A stretch of DNA of 17,244 nucleotides from Clostridia bacterium (GTDB lineage Bacteria; Bacillota; Clostridia; Oscillospirales; Ruminococcaceae), in contig BNZN01000017.1 in assembly GCA_026001145.1 (NCBI GenBank), positions 1 through 17,244 of the forward strand. The letters run 5' to 3'. Numbering within the stretch: the first letter of the stretch is position 1; each line of letters starts with the position of its first letter. The translations under genes were made by a program, and so were the position numbers. The notes under the pieces are model-generated. The model was given only the letters and a program-made list of their open reading frames with translations, did no database searches and was not told the DNA's origin. This document shows positions 1-8,534 of this stretch, piece by piece.

Positions 1-1041
1 CAGCAAAGAAGCAAAAAAAACAACTGGCGCCAAAAATTTACACACACTGTCATAATAATCCTGTGAATCTGGGAAAAAACATTTAAAGTCTTTCAACTCG
101 CTCGCCATGCAAATATTCGCTTTGTCAGACTCCATCAGATATCCAAGTTGCTCCGCTAACTCCTTGTCCAATTTCTTAAAAACGTAGCCCCTGGTATTAT
201 TGCCCTCTACTTCGTAATTCTTAGCAGCAATATAAGCCAAAACATATTTGTTCAGCAAACAAAAAAACAAAACGGCTACTGCCACAATGCCATACACATT
301 AACCCATTTCTTCACAGCCACATAGGGATTGATTAAACAAACAATCCCTTGAATTAACGCTCCAACAAGAGAAAGACTAACCAAACTCTCGCCAGAAGCC
401 TTGAACCTTAAAAGTTGCCGAAATCCACCCAAAACCAAATCACTACTCATTGTGATAGGAATGACCAAAAAAACCACATTCGCAAGAACAGCCGTGGTCT
501 GCATCGGAACAACTCTTAAAAAGTCCGGCAACGCAGAGGACATGGTATTCACAAAAAACAACCACATTAAAACAAGAAAAGAGGCAAAACTAACTGCCAA
601 TTGAATACCTAAAAACTTTTTTTTCTTTTTGATCTCACTTAAGAACAAATCCCGCTGCACACCAGCCTCTCTCTGTTTTTCATCCGAAACTTCGGGTAAA
701 AGTCCAACATCCGGGGAAACCCCTACCCTAAAAAATTCACCAAGCTCCATATTCTCATGCCCACTGTCAATTCCGACCTGAATATCATTATTTTCAACAA
801 ATACCTCTGCTAACCTTTCACGTTTCTTAGTCAGCCCTTCTTTCGATGCCGCATTAAAACTCTCACTAACCTTGCCTTCTCCAAAATCTTTGATCTTAGT
901 GTCTTTGTCGTCCCAATCTCGCACCAAAGCAGAATTCACAGCATCTTTCAATGGATTTTCATTCCACTTCCTCGGCTTCTGATTCCTCTTCTCCCTTACC
1001 TCCTGAAGGATATCATCCACACTAAAATCTTTTCGAACCAT
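1..1041 (-). CDS. Multi-pass membrane protein of unknown function (3' end outside window)
   Basis: An open frame of 347 codons runs from ATG at 1041 off the left edge; it has no stop in the window, so the C-terminus is missing. An AGAGGGAG ribosome binding site lies about 6 bases upstream. Residues 1-140 are hydrophilic and charged, ending in a KKKKK stretch. Hydrophobic segments follow at about 143-164, 180-200, 220-240 and 250-273, with another starting near 337. The segment around 200-235 (SDLVLGGFRQLL ... LVGALIQ) recalls a family of uncharacterised membrane proteins I remember from Oscillospirales, but I cannot confirm this. It lies about 70 bases downstream of rlmB in the same direction, so it is probably the next cistron of the division operon. 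No enzymatic motif is visible. Its function is unknown. Confidence 0.8.
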   Translation of the reverse strand, partial: MVRKDFSVDDILQEVREKRNQKPRKWNENPLKDAVNSALVRDWDDKDTKIKDFGEGKVSESFNAASKEGLTKKRERLAEVFVENNDIQVGIDSGHENMELGEFFRVGVSPDVGLLPEVSDEKQREAGVQRDLFLSEIKKKKKFLGIQLAVSFASFLVLMWLFFVNTMSSALPDFLRVVPMQTTAVLANVVFLVIPITMSSDLVLGGFRQLLRFKASGESLVSLSLVGALIQGIVCLINPYVAVKKWVNVYGIVAVAVLFFCLLNKYVLAYIAAKNYEVEGNNTRGYVFKKLDKELAEQLGYLMESDKANICMASELKDFKCFFPDSQDYYDSVCKFLAPVVFFASLL

Positions 1042-1109
1042 AAATATCTCCCTCTAACATAGCAATATCTATAACAACATTTCAATCATGCAAAAATTAC
1101 TGCTGCACC

Positions 1110-1886
1110 TCACAAAATTGGGCAACCCTTGCCCTTCTTCGCCATTTTTTGTTTTGCAATCTCTGCCATAATAATTCCCGCAGCCACCGACACATTAAGC
1201 GACAAACTCTCACCTGGCATCGGAATTGTCAAAAGCGATGAACTTCGCTCTTTCACCAACCGGCTAACGCCCTTATCTTCAGAACCAACAACAATCGCTA
1301 CATCGCTCGCAAAACTGGTTTCAAAAAGATCTTCCCCTTCAACCCCTGTTGCATAAACCCATATCCCCGCTGCTTTTAGTTTTTCCACCGTCTCGGCTAT
1401 GTTTCTCACCATGACAATCGGAACATATTCACAACCACCTGCAGCAATTTTTAGAACAGTCGAAGTTACCCGAACACTTCGATCTTTGGGAATTATCACA
1501 GCATCAACGCCAAACACAGCAGCCGTCCTGATTAATGCTCCCAAGTTATGCGGATCTGTCAAATGATCCAAAATCATCAAAAAAAGCCTTTTCCCTAAAG
1601 CTTTTTCAGCTTTTTTCAAGATGTCGTCTAATGACGAATATTCAAAATCATTCGTAATAGCCACAACACCCTGGTGAACACCACAATAAAGTGAATCTAA
1701 TTTTCTTGCATCCACTTCACTCGTTTTAATCTCATTTTGTCGCGCTAATTCCAACAATTCGGAAAACTCTCGTTTTCTGCCCAAAAGAAAGAAAACTTCC
1801 TCAATGTCCTTCTTCGATTTCAACGCTTCAAAAACGGCACGCTTCCCCGCTAATGCCAAGCGCTCCTTCATTCTGTTATTATCCAT
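1110..1886 (-). CDS. rlmB: 23S rRNA (guanosine-2'-O-)-methyltransferase, TrmH/SpoU family (RlmB-like)
   Basis: This 258-residue protein has the full SpoU/TrmH layout. The N-terminal substrate-binding domain covers about 8-80. The SPOUT catalytic domain carries motif 1 (DPHNLGALIRTA, 111-122), motif 2 (VVGSEDKGVS, 199-208) and motif 3 (IPMPGESLSLNVSVAAG, 221-237). Family members use S-adenosylmethionine to 2'-O-methylate a guanosine of 23S rRNA (G2251 in E. coli), as dimers with a trefoil knot. The RlmB assignment rests on length and the N-terminal domain; other TrmH-type specificities are possible. The ATG at 1886 overlaps the end of rpoZ by 19 bases, which suggests translational coupling. 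Placement directly after gmk-rpoZ is less usual than the common cysS/mrnC context. Confidence 0.9.
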   Translation of the reverse strand: MDNNRMKERLALAGKRAVFEALKSKKDIEEVFFLLGRKREFSELLELARQNEIKTSEVDARKLDSLYCGVHQGVVAITNDFEYSSLDDILKKAEKALGKRLFLMILDHLTDPHNLGALIRTAAVFGVDAVIIPKDRSVRVTSTVLKIAAGGCEYVPIVMVRNIAETVEKLKAAGIWVYATGVEGEDLFETSFASDVAIVVGSEDKGVSRLVKERSSSLLTIPMPGESLSLNVSVAAGIIMAEIAKQKMAKKGKGCPIL

Positions 1887-2053
1887 TTGTGGTCTATAAA
1901 CTCCTGCACTGCAATCCCCACTGGCTTGACATCAGCGCTAAGTTCCAAACCAATTTCATTATAGATATCCCGCGCCCTCTTTGCGATGCCAATTACAAAA
2001 AAATAATAGTTAAACTTTTCTTCGCAGATGCTATTCATGTTGAAATTAATCAC
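1868..2053 (-). CDS. rpoZ: DNA-directed RNA polymerase omega subunit
   Basis: This short protein (61 residues) has the omega core: YYFFVIGIAKRARDI at about 16-30 and KPVGIAVQEFIDHKW near the C-terminus, matching the conserved AAKRAR...KPV.IA.EEI pattern. Omega aids assembly and stability of RNA polymerase by clamping beta-prime. The chosen GTG start at 2053 overlaps the gmk stop in a GTGA arrangement and has GAGGGG about 10 bases upstream. The internal ATG at 2038 has no ribosome binding site. The gmk-rpoZ order is typical of Firmicutes and supports the call. The N-terminus is slightly shorter than in many omegas. Confidence 0.87.
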   Translation of the reverse strand: MINFNMNSICEEKFNYYFFVIGIAKRARDIYNEIGLELSADVKPVGIAVQEFIDHKWIITE

Positions 2054-2625
2054 TTTAAGTTAACCCCTCTTTCATCACCAAAAACCCTCACGGATATCTC
2101 GTGCGCGGCTTCCTTAGGGTCATTATTCACAATCACATAATCGAACTCACTCACGCTTTTCATTTCCAACTGTGCAATTTCAAGCCGCTTTTTAATGTTT
2201 GTTTCAGCTTCAGTTCCTCTGCCTCTTAATCTTTTTTCTAGTTCTTCCATCGATGGAGGAGCCAAAAAAACCAGCACAGCACCCATTTTTTTTGCTTTAA
2301 TTTGCAGCGCACCCTGCACCTCTATCTCTAAAATAACATCGCGACCAGCATCAAGATTGTCCACAACACATTTCTTAGGAGTACCATAGTAACTGGAATT
2401 ATAGCTGGTGTATTCCAACAACATATCGCCCTGAATCAAGGCTTCAAATTCACTCGCCGTTTTAAAAAAATAATTCAAGCCTTCAGTTTCACCATCACGC
2501 TTTTTTCGTGTTGTTGCTGAAATTGAAACTTCAAGATTCTCTTTTTTCTTAAAAAGCTCAGAAATAACAGTCCCCTTACCCACTCCAGACGGGCCTGCCA
2601 AGACAATCAGTGTCCCAAGTGCCAC
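2050..2625 (-). CDS. gmk: Guanylate kinase
   Basis: The enzyme phosphorylates GMP to GDP with ATP in the cytoplasm. Visible motifs are the P-loop GPSGVGKG near the N-terminus, the GMP-binding segment STTRKKRDGETEGLNYFF, EYTSYNSSYYGTPK, and the Walker-B-like DVILEIEVQGALQIK. The length of 191 residues is typical. I chose GTG at 2625: AAAAGGG lies 9 bases upstream, and the product then begins MALGTLIVLAGPSG, like other guanylate kinases. An in-frame ATG at 2634 abuts that ribosome binding site and is a poorer start. The gene lies 36 bases downstream of ftsL and overlaps rpoZ by 4 bases. Confidence 0.96.
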   Translation of the reverse strand: MALGTLIVLAGPSGVGKGTVISELFKKKENLEVSISATTRKKRDGETEGLNYFFKTASEFEALIQGDMLLEYTSYNSSYYGTPKKCVVDNLDAGRDVILEIEVQGALQIKAKKMGAVLVFLAPPSMEELEKRLRGRGTEAETNIKKRLEIAQLEMKSVSEFDYVIVNNDPKEAAHEISVRVFGDERGVNLK

Positions 2626-2661
2626 AAACAACATCCCTTTTCAACTAGCATGAGGTTAGTT

Positions 2662-3042
2662 TTAGTGCTCTTTCAACTCGTCGGTTCGCGAAACATTGAT
2701 ATAATCTATCTGCTCTGAACGCGTCTTTCGCATCCCCCGCGCTTCAGCCTTTTCTTCCACATTCGACACACTAATCTTATCCTCAAGTTTTGTGCGCAAA
2801 ATCAACTCCTCACTTTCCAAAATTCCCAAATCTTTCGTGCTTGTATTTAATCGTTCAGTATTTTCGGTAAGCTGAACCCTACTCAGAAGCAAACCTGCAA
2901 CCATCAGAACGCAAACAAGCCCCACAACATAAAACTTAAGGTCAAAATAAGGTTGCTTCTTACTTCCTTCAACAACACGCAGCTTCGCTTGAACATCTTG
3001 CCCAACAGCATAATCGTAACGCACACTTGACTTAGCTGACAA
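2662..3042 (-). CDS. ftsL: FtsL/DivIC-type septum protein
   Basis: This 126-residue protein has the FtsL shape: a short cytoplasmic N-terminus, one membrane span at about 34-54, then a coiled-coil-like region at about 57-95 and a C-terminal ARGMRK...QIDYINV that echoes the A..LGM.K....Q..YI pattern of FtsL/DivIC proteins. These act as bitopic partners of FtsQ/DivIB and the septal synthase. The start is TTG at 3042, with a strong GGAGGTGG site 7-8 bases upstream. It follows rsmH, as in classical dcw clusters, but leads directly into gmk; no penicillin-binding protein gene follows. Sequence alone does not separate FtsL from DivIC; the position after rsmH favours FtsL. Confidence 0.82.
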   Translation of the reverse strand: MSAKSSVRYDYAVGQDVQAKLRVVEGSKKQPYFDLKFYVVGLVCVLMVAGLLLSRVQLTENTERLNTSTKDLGILESEELILRTKLEDKISVSNVEEKAEARGMRKTRSEQIDYINVSRTDELKEH

Positions 3043-3112
3043 TATAAGTCCACCTCCATCAAAATCTAGAACTAGGGTTACTTTTTCCCAGTCCCTTGCC
3101 GTTAACCAAAGC

Positions 3113-4042
3113 TTAAATCTTTTTTATGATTCGAAGTACTGCGCTTCTGGACCGTTTGTTGTTTCTTGTCTCCTCTTCGCATGGGGTAATCGCTCTTTTT
3201 GTGACTATCTCCGCCAAGACTTCCCTTCCACACGAACAAATCGGAAAATCCGCCGGACAAATGCAACCGCCAACAAAGCGGCAAAAACTCTTTTTCACCA
3301 AACTATCTTCCAATGAATGAAAGGTAATAACACAGAGCCGCCCACCACTGTTTAATCTCTCGAAGCAAGCATTTAAGCCAAGTTTCAGCGAATCTAACTC
3401 TTTGTTAACCTCAATTCGTATGGCTTGAAACACCCTTTTCGAGGGGTTTCCACCCCTTCTTCTCGCAGCAGCTGGAATTGAACTCTCAATAATTTGAACC
3501 AGCTCTTGTGTTGTTTTAATCAGAGACTTTTTTCTCCTCCTTTCTATGTTCTTTGCAATCTGGGAAGCAAACCTTTCCTCACCATAATCCCGAAAAATCT
3601 TAACAAGCTCCGGCAAGGAATACTCATTAACAACATCTCTTGCAGAAACTCCATCTTTTTCCATCCTCATGTCTAAGGCAGCATCTTCTTTATAACAAAA
3701 CCCCCGCTCCGTATTATCAAGCTGAAAGGATGAAACACCTAAATCCATAAGTACGCCATCTATTTTCTCAATCTCAAGTGAATCAAGAACCTCGTGAATG
3801 TCACAAAAATTCTCCCTGACAACAGTCACACTTTCAAATTTCTTGAAGTTGTTCATCAACACTTCCACGGCATCCGGATCACGGTCGATTATAACCAGCC
3901 GCCCCTTGTGACCTAACCTCCTCTGAATCTCTTTCGAATGGCCCCCTGCCCCACCTGTGGCATCAACATATAGCCCATCTTTCTTAACATCAAGACCATT
4001 CACTGCCTCTTCCAACAGAACACTTTTATGAAAATATTGCAA
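3113..4042 (-). CDS. rsmH: 16S rRNA (cytosine-1402-N4)-methyltransferase RsmH (MraW)
   Basis: This 309-residue protein has the RsmH signatures: HKSVLLEEAV at 5-14, the SAM-binding DATGGAGGHS at 27-36, LMDLGVSSFQLD, RGFCY..DAALDMRM, RVFQAIRIEVNKEL, and ITFHSLEDSLVKK near the C-terminus. It methylates N4 of C1402 in the ribosomal P site. The start is TTG at 4042, where AAGGAAGAG precedes it by about 8 bases and the N-terminus aligns with the family. It lies 35 bases downstream of ftsZ, whereas rsmH normally stands at the head of the dcw cluster, upstream of ftsL and far upstream of ftsZ. Confidence 0.97.
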   Translation of the reverse strand: MQYFHKSVLLEEAVNGLDVKKDGLYVDATGGAGGHSKEIQRRLGHKGRLVIIDRDPDAVEVLMNNFKKFESVTVVRENFCDIHEVLDSLEIEKIDGVLMDLGVSSFQLDNTERGFCYKEDAALDMRMEKDGVSARDVVNEYSLPELVKIFRDYGEERFASQIAKNIERRRKKSLIKTTQELVQIIESSIPAAARRRGGNPSKRVFQAIRIEVNKELDSLKLGLNACFERLNSGGRLCVITFHSLEDSLVKKSFCRFVGGCICPADFPICSCGREVLAEIVTKRAITPCEEETRNNKRSRSAVLRIIKKI

Positions 4043-4077
4043 AAATCACTCTTCCTTAAAGTAACACATTTTAATCA

Positions 4078-5190
4078 TCAACCATTAAAGTTATTCAGCT
4101 TGTTTGTCAAATGAATAAAAAAGTCATCATCACCTTGTTCGTTGCCTTTCGAAAAACTCCCGCCCCTATCTCGGGGCACGTTAGGCCTTCCACCGTCCGC
4201 TTTTTCGAACTTTGTCGCTATAACGGTTATCTCAACTTCGTCTTTCATTCTCTCGTCAAACGTAACACCCCAAAAGATTTTTGCCGCCGGGTGTGCTGCC
4301 TCTTTGATCATGGAATTGGCAAGAGCAGTTTCCGAAAGTCCAATGTCAGGGGACGCAACAAAGTTGACTAATAGCGCCCGCGCTCCATCAATCGAAGTTT
4401 CAAGCAACGGACTCGAAACAGCCATTTCCACCGCTTCTCTTGCCTTATCTTTGCCAGAACCTTTCCCCACCCCCATATGAGCATCACCAGCATCCTGCAT
4501 AACCGCTGCCAAATCCGCAAAATCAAGGTTAATAAGTCCGGTATCTGTAACAATTTTCGAAATGCATAATGTTGCTTGCTTCAAAATGTTGTCCGCTGCC
4601 TTAAAAGCATTGGCCAATGTCAGATTAGCATCTGGCAACAAACTCAATCTGTCATTGGGAATAACAAGCAGCGAATCCACATGTTGCCGGAGCTCCAAAA
4701 TTCCAAGCTCTGCCTGTTCCATCCGGTCACGTCCTTCAAACTCGAAAGGCTTTGTGACAACCGCAACCGTAAGCGCACCCTTTTCTTTGGCAATTTCAGC
4801 AACAATCGGAGCAGCACCCGTTCCCGTTCCTCCACCCATTCCCGCCGTAATAAACACCATCTGCGCTCCATGAACACCAGCTTCAATTTCTTCACGACTC
4901 TCTTCGGCGGCCTTTTGACCCCTTTCCGGATTTCCGCCAGCACCTCTGCCTTTTGTTGATTTTTCGCCAATAACTATTTTAACCCCCGCAAGAGATCTTT
5001 TTAATGCCTGTCTGTCAGTGTTAATCGCTAAAAACTGCACTCCACTTTGATCACTTGGCTCGTCACCAATTTCACCAACAACACCACTATCCACCATCCG
5101 GTTTATCGCGTTGCCTCCTCCTCCACCAACACCAATTATCTTCAGTGCAATTATATTTTCTTCCAAACTAGTCTTGTTATTCACAGACAT
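4078..5190 (-). CDS. ftsZ: Cell division protein FtsZ
   Basis: This is the tubulin-like GTPase that forms the cytokinetic Z-ring. Visible features are the N-terminal nucleotide-binding [12 protein letters not shown] (21-32), the tubulin signature GGGTGTG (119-125), PNDRL, the NLDFADL catalytic loop region, and VTVIATKFE closing the C-terminal domain. There are 370 residues. The ATG at 5190 has GAGGAGG 9 bases upstream. Two oddities stand out: about 12 extra residues (around [12 protein letters not shown], 38-49) before VQFLAINTD, and a C-terminal tail ending [17 protein letters not shown], which lacks the usual DIPxFLR-like peptide that binds FtsA/SepF. It lies between ftsQ (71 bases upstream) and rsmH. 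No ftsA or sepF is in the window. Confidence 0.98.
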   Translation of the reverse strand: MSVNNKTSLEENIIALKIIGVGGGGGNAINRMVDSGVVGEIGDEPSDQSGVQFLAINTDRQALKRSLAGVKIVIGEKSTKGRGAGGNPERGQKAAEESREEIEAGVHGAQMVFITAGMGGGTGTGAAPIVAEIAKEKGALTVAVVTKPFEFEGRDRMEQAELGILELRQHVDSLLVIPNDRLSLLPDANLTLANAFKAADNILKQATLCISKIVTDTGLINLDFADLAAVMQDAGDAHMGVGKGSGKDKAREAVEMAVSSPLLETSIDGARALLVNFVASPDIGLSETALANSMIKEAAHPAAKIFWGVTFDERMKDEVEITVIATKFEKADGGRPNVPRDRGGSFSKGNEQGDDDFFIHLTNKLNNFNG

Positions 5191-5261
5191 TCACCCGAGC
5201 CTCCTCAAATCAAACAAATTTAACATGCCCTACCAACATAAGTTCATTTTACACGGCCTCA

Positions 5262-6176
5262 TCACTGCAATTTCTTACTCTGTTCCTCTGTTTTTTTGTC
5301 ACTTTTTTTATCATTCACTTCTTCTTTATTATTCACTTCAACGCGATTAACTTCTGGCTTCCAAATCGCCCTTTTTGAGGAAACAAGATCCGTCAAATCC
5401 AATTCACCCTTTGTTTCTTCGTTCATGCTGCGAGCAAGCACTGCTGCCAAAGACCTAACTTTGTAGTCTGCTTGATCCATCCCCCCAAACTTGACCTTTA
5501 TTTTGTGCTCTTCATCTCTACTGTATAATTTTATGTTCTGCAAATCTTCAAGATCATATGTTCCTATATTTTTTAGCCCAGCTCTCTTTATGTAATCACT
5601 CAAGACAGTAAAGTCGGAAAGCTTGTCAAGCACTACTTCATCTTCAATTTTTTCACCCAAGATCGGGGTCACTAACTTTACACCCTTTATTATATCCAAG
5701 TTTTTATCAATTGTCAAAACATTTTGCTCCAAAATTTTCAATCCCTTACTAAGAACAATATACCCTTCCCCACTTTTCAGCGCACACATCGGCTTCGCGT
5801 CGTTCATAACAATCGAAATTGAAATCGGTAATTTCCTTTTGACATCGACATTTTCAGCATAAAGCAAACTTCTTTCAATGTTTTCTCGCACCTTTTTCAA
5901 ATTGACCCCAAAAATATTTTCATCTCTCTCAAGTCTGCTTGCTTTGAAAATCTGCTCATCGGAATATCTGCTTTTCCCAGAAACCGAAATATTTTTTACT
6001 TTGAAGAAAATTCCAAGCGAAAAATAGGCACAAACCAGAATTGTTATGAGCAACAAAAACAAAGAAATCGCTCGGAAGGCTACCCGCTTCCTCTTCCTCT
6101 TTCTCTGCCTGGCAATTCTAGTCCTTTTTTCCGCAATATATCTATCCACATGAGCGTAATTATTTTTCTTAATCAC
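5262..6176 (-). CDS. ftsQ: FtsQ/DivIB-type division protein (POTRA domain)
   Basis: A basic cytoplasmic N-terminus (RQRKRKRKRVAFRA) precedes a single membrane span (FLLLITILVCAYFSLGIFF), then a POTRA-like domain beginning VKNISVSGKSRYSDEQIF and continuing to about DVKRKLPISISI, then a beta domain and a charged Lys/Glu-rich tail. This is the FtsQ/DivIB bitopic layout; the protein bridges FtsL/DivIC at the septum. I chose GTG at 6176, which overlaps the murG stop and has GAAAG about 8 bases upstream (304 residues). A TTG at 6203 would add nine residues but has no ribosome binding site. Position between murG and ftsZ matches classical dcw order. Confidence 0.9.
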   Translation of the reverse strand: MIKKNNYAHVDRYIAEKRTRIARQRKRKRKRVAFRAISLFLLLITILVCAYFSLGIFFKVKNISVSGKSRYSDEQIFKASRLERDENIFGVNLKKVRENIERSLLYAENVDVKRKLPISISIVMNDAKPMCALKSGEGYIVLSKGLKILEQNVLTIDKNLDIIKGVKLVTPILGEKIEDEVVLDKLSDFTVLSDYIKRAGLKNIGTYDLEDLQNIKLYSRDEEHKIKVKFGGMDQADYKVRSLAAVLARSMNEETKGELDLTDLVSSKRAIWKPEVNRVEVNNKEEVNDKKSDKKTEEQSKKLQ

Positions 6177-7323
6177 AGGACTTACTTTCAACCAACCCTT
6201 CAATTATTTCACAAATTCTGTCTGCAGAATCCAAAATAGCCAACTTCGCCATTTTGCCGCCCAAATCTTTCAAACGATCTTTGTCCAAAATTAATGCCTT
6301 TATTTCACGAACCAGCCTTCCCTGCACCAAATCTCTTTCTTCCAACATAACTGCCGCACCTCTTTTGAAAAGCACATCTGCATTAAAAAACTGATGGTTG
6401 TTCGTCACGTTGGGCGACGGAATCAAAATACAAGCCTTGCCAGCCACCTGAAGTTCCGAAATCGTCATTGCGCCAGCTCGTGCAACCACAAGATCGGCGG
6501 CACCAATTAACAGCGCCATATCCGAGATATATCTTCGAATTTCTATATTTTTGTGTAATTTAAAATCAAAATTCTTGCTCTTGAGAAGCGAAATAAACTC
6601 GTCATAACCAGCTTCCCCGGTTGCATGAATCCAGTTCAATTCACCAACATCTTTCAAATCTTCAAAATTTAAAAAAACATCTGCAACCGCTTCGTTCAGC
6701 CTCTTTGCCCCCAAACTCCCACCAAAAGAAACAACTAAAAATCCCGTCTCAAAAAGATTTAGCGCTCTTTTTGCATCCTTTGGCTTCCACTCACTAAACT
6801 CACTTCTAACAGGATTTCCAACAACCGCAATCTTTCCGACCCCTTTGACTCCCTTGCCCTTTTTAAAATGTTTTTTTGAATCTTCCGCAACTAACAACAA
6901 CACATCCACCTTGTTTTTAAGAAGTCTTGTGGTAAGCCCCGGCGAGTTATTTTGTTCGTGCATAACCGTTTTGATTTTCAAACGATACGCCGCACGTAAA
7001 ACCGGCGCACACACATAACCGCCAGTTGCAAACACAAGATCAGCACCAAATTTTTGCAAGAGCCTTTTCGCCACTTTAACCGATCTGAAATAATTCAGAA
7101 CCGCACCCAAATTTCTGCGAATCCCATTCAAATCAAAAGTCCTTGAAAAACCAGAAACATTAAGACCTTCAAAACTTATCCCTTCCTCATTCGCCATCCT
7201 CTCTTCCACTGACTCATTCTTTCCAATAAGGAGCACTTCCAGATCTCTGTGTTTTTTCTTCAACTCCTGCAACACAGCAATTAACGGACCAACATGGCCA
7301 GCGGTCCCACCACCAGTCAGCAC
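6169..7323 (-). CDS. murG: UDP-GlcNAc:lipid II glycosyltransferase MurG
   Basis: MurG adds GlcNAc to undecaprenyl-linked MurNAc-pentapeptide (lipid I) to give lipid II on the inner membrane face. The protein shows LTGGGTAGHVGPLIAV at the N-terminus, FATGGYVCAPVLRAA, HEQNNSPGLTTRLL, VGNPVR, SFGGSLGAKRLNEA, and the UDP-GlcNAc-binding ADLVVARAGAMTISEL and IPSPNVTNNHQFFNA. The GTG at 7323 is the first standard start but gives MLTGGG, slightly shorter than the usual MKIVLTGGG. The frame continues upstream as AAG ATT AAG ATT, so a rare ATT start at 7329 or 7335 cannot be excluded. The gene follows ftsW after 45 bases and overlaps ftsQ. Confidence 0.96.
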   Translation of the reverse strand: MLTGGGTAGHVGPLIAVLQELKKKHRDLEVLLIGKNESVEERMANEEGISFEGLNVSGFSRTFDLNGIRRNLGAVLNYFRSVKVAKRLLQKFGADLVFATGGYVCAPVLRAAYRLKIKTVMHEQNNSPGLTTRLLKNKVDVLLLVAEDSKKHFKKGKGVKGVGKIAVVGNPVRSEFSEWKPKDAKRALNLFETGFLVVSFGGSLGAKRLNEAVADVFLNFEDLKDVGELNWIHATGEAGYDEFISLLKSKNFDFKLHKNIEIRRYISDMALLIGAADLVVARAGAMTISELQVAGKACILIPSPNVTNNHQFFNADVLFKRGAAVMLEERDLVQGRLVREIKALILDKDRLKDLGGKMAKLAILDSADRICEIIEGLVESKSCD

Positions 7324-7368
7324 AATCTTAATCTTCGGCGCCCCCCAATCCAGAAAAAACTCAACACT

Positions 7369-8502
7369 TCAAACTCTATATACTCTTTTTGAGGATCCAA
7401 ATCTGTCCACCGAAAGAACAATTCCCATCTCACCCAAAAGCATCAGCAAAGACGTTCCACCGTAGCTGAAAAACGGCATACTTATCCCCGTGCTTGGTAT
7501 TGTGTTTGTCACAACTGCGATGTTTAAAATCGTCTGCAAACCCACATGGGCAATAATCCCCACCGTTAACATGCGCCCAAAATCATCCTGCGTTTTCTTT
7601 GCGATTTGAAATCCCCGGTGAATTAATATCACAAACAACAAAATTATTGCAGTCGCACCGACAAATCCACATTCTTCACAGACAACCGAAAAAATAAAGT
7701 CATTCTGCGGCTCCGGCAGATAAAGCTGCTTTTGCTTGCTGCCACCAATTCCCATCCCAAAAACTCCACCAGCACCGACAGCATAAAGCGACTGTATTAT
7801 TTGGAAGCCCTTCCCCTGGGGATCTGCCCAAGGGTCAAGCCAAGAGTCGAGTCGAGGCAAAGCATAATCCGCCACTCCCGGGATAAATATAACAATCATA
7901 ACAACCGCCACCAAAAACACAGCCACTGCTATAAACCAGAACAAATTTGTTCCACCAACAAACATCATAACAGCACCAATCGAAAAAATGAGTACAGTCC
8001 CAGAAATATGGGGTTCCCGTAGCATAAGCAACGCTACAAGACCCATAAGTACAATCAATCTTAAAACCCCATATTTAAAGGTTTTCATTTTGTTTTTATT
8101 AAATGCAACAAACTTTGAAATAACAACAATGACCGCAAATTTAGCAACTTCCGAGGGTTGGAACGCGAATCCACCCATACCAATCCAGCGACGCGCACCA
8201 TTCACCGGTCGCATGAATAAAACAACAAAAAGCAAAAAGATAGCCAACCCGTATATATACTCGGCAAAAATAAAATATATCTTGTAATCTATCCTCGAAA
8301 CCACAAACATCGCCACAATTCCACCTGTGGCAAAGACAAGTTGCCTTGAAATGAAAAGCCAGCTGTTTTCACCTCTCTTGTAGTAACCCTCAACATAACT
8401 GGCCGACCACAACATAATCAATCCTACCACAACAAGACTTGTAACTATCCCCACGAACACCCTGTCTACTGTCTTTCTTTTTGAACCCGAAAGTGCAGCC
8501 AT
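7369..8502 (-). CDS. ftsW: SEDS peptidoglycan polymerase FtsW
   Basis: This 377-residue integral membrane protein has about ten hydrophobic spans and the SEDS signatures: a W..R..G..FQPSE motif (GARRWIGMGGFAFQPSEVAK), LREPHISGTVLIF, GKGFQIIQSLYAVGAGG with GIGGSKQKQLYLPEPQNDFIFSV split across it, and the C-terminal NTIPSTGISMPFFSYGGTS. SEDS proteins polymerise lipid II glycan strands with a partner class B PBP. Context between tsaB and murG, with ftsQ and ftsZ downstream, favours FtsW over RodA or SpoVE, although SpoVE-like sporulation paralogues share these motifs. The ATG at 8502 has AGGGGTAG about 5-8 bases upstream. No partner PBP gene lies in the window. Confidence 0.93.
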   Translation of the reverse strand: MAALSGSKRKTVDRVFVGIVTSLVVVGLIMLWSASYVEGYYKRGENSWLFISRQLVFATGGIVAMFVVSRIDYKIYFIFAEYIYGLAIFLLFVVLFMRPVNGARRWIGMGGFAFQPSEVAKFAVIVVISKFVAFNKNKMKTFKYGVLRLIVLMGLVALLMLREPHISGTVLIFSIGAVMMFVGGTNLFWFIAVAVFLVAVVMIVIFIPGVADYALPRLDSWLDPWADPQGKGFQIIQSLYAVGAGGVFGMGIGGSKQKQLYLPEPQNDFIFSVVCEECGFVGATAIILLFVILIHRGFQIAKKTQDDFGRMLTVGIIAHVGLQTILNIAVVTNTIPSTGISMPFFSYGGTSLLMLLGEMGIVLSVDRFGSSKRVYRV

Positions 8503-8534
8503 AATCTACCCCTAATCCATTTTTAGTCATATAG

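Noticed and set aside
4078..5190. Several plus- and minus-strand open frames inside ftsZ
   Set aside because: They are shadows of the ftsZ frame with no ribosome binding sites; the same applies to those inside rsmH, ftsQ, ftsW, tsaB and the antiporter.
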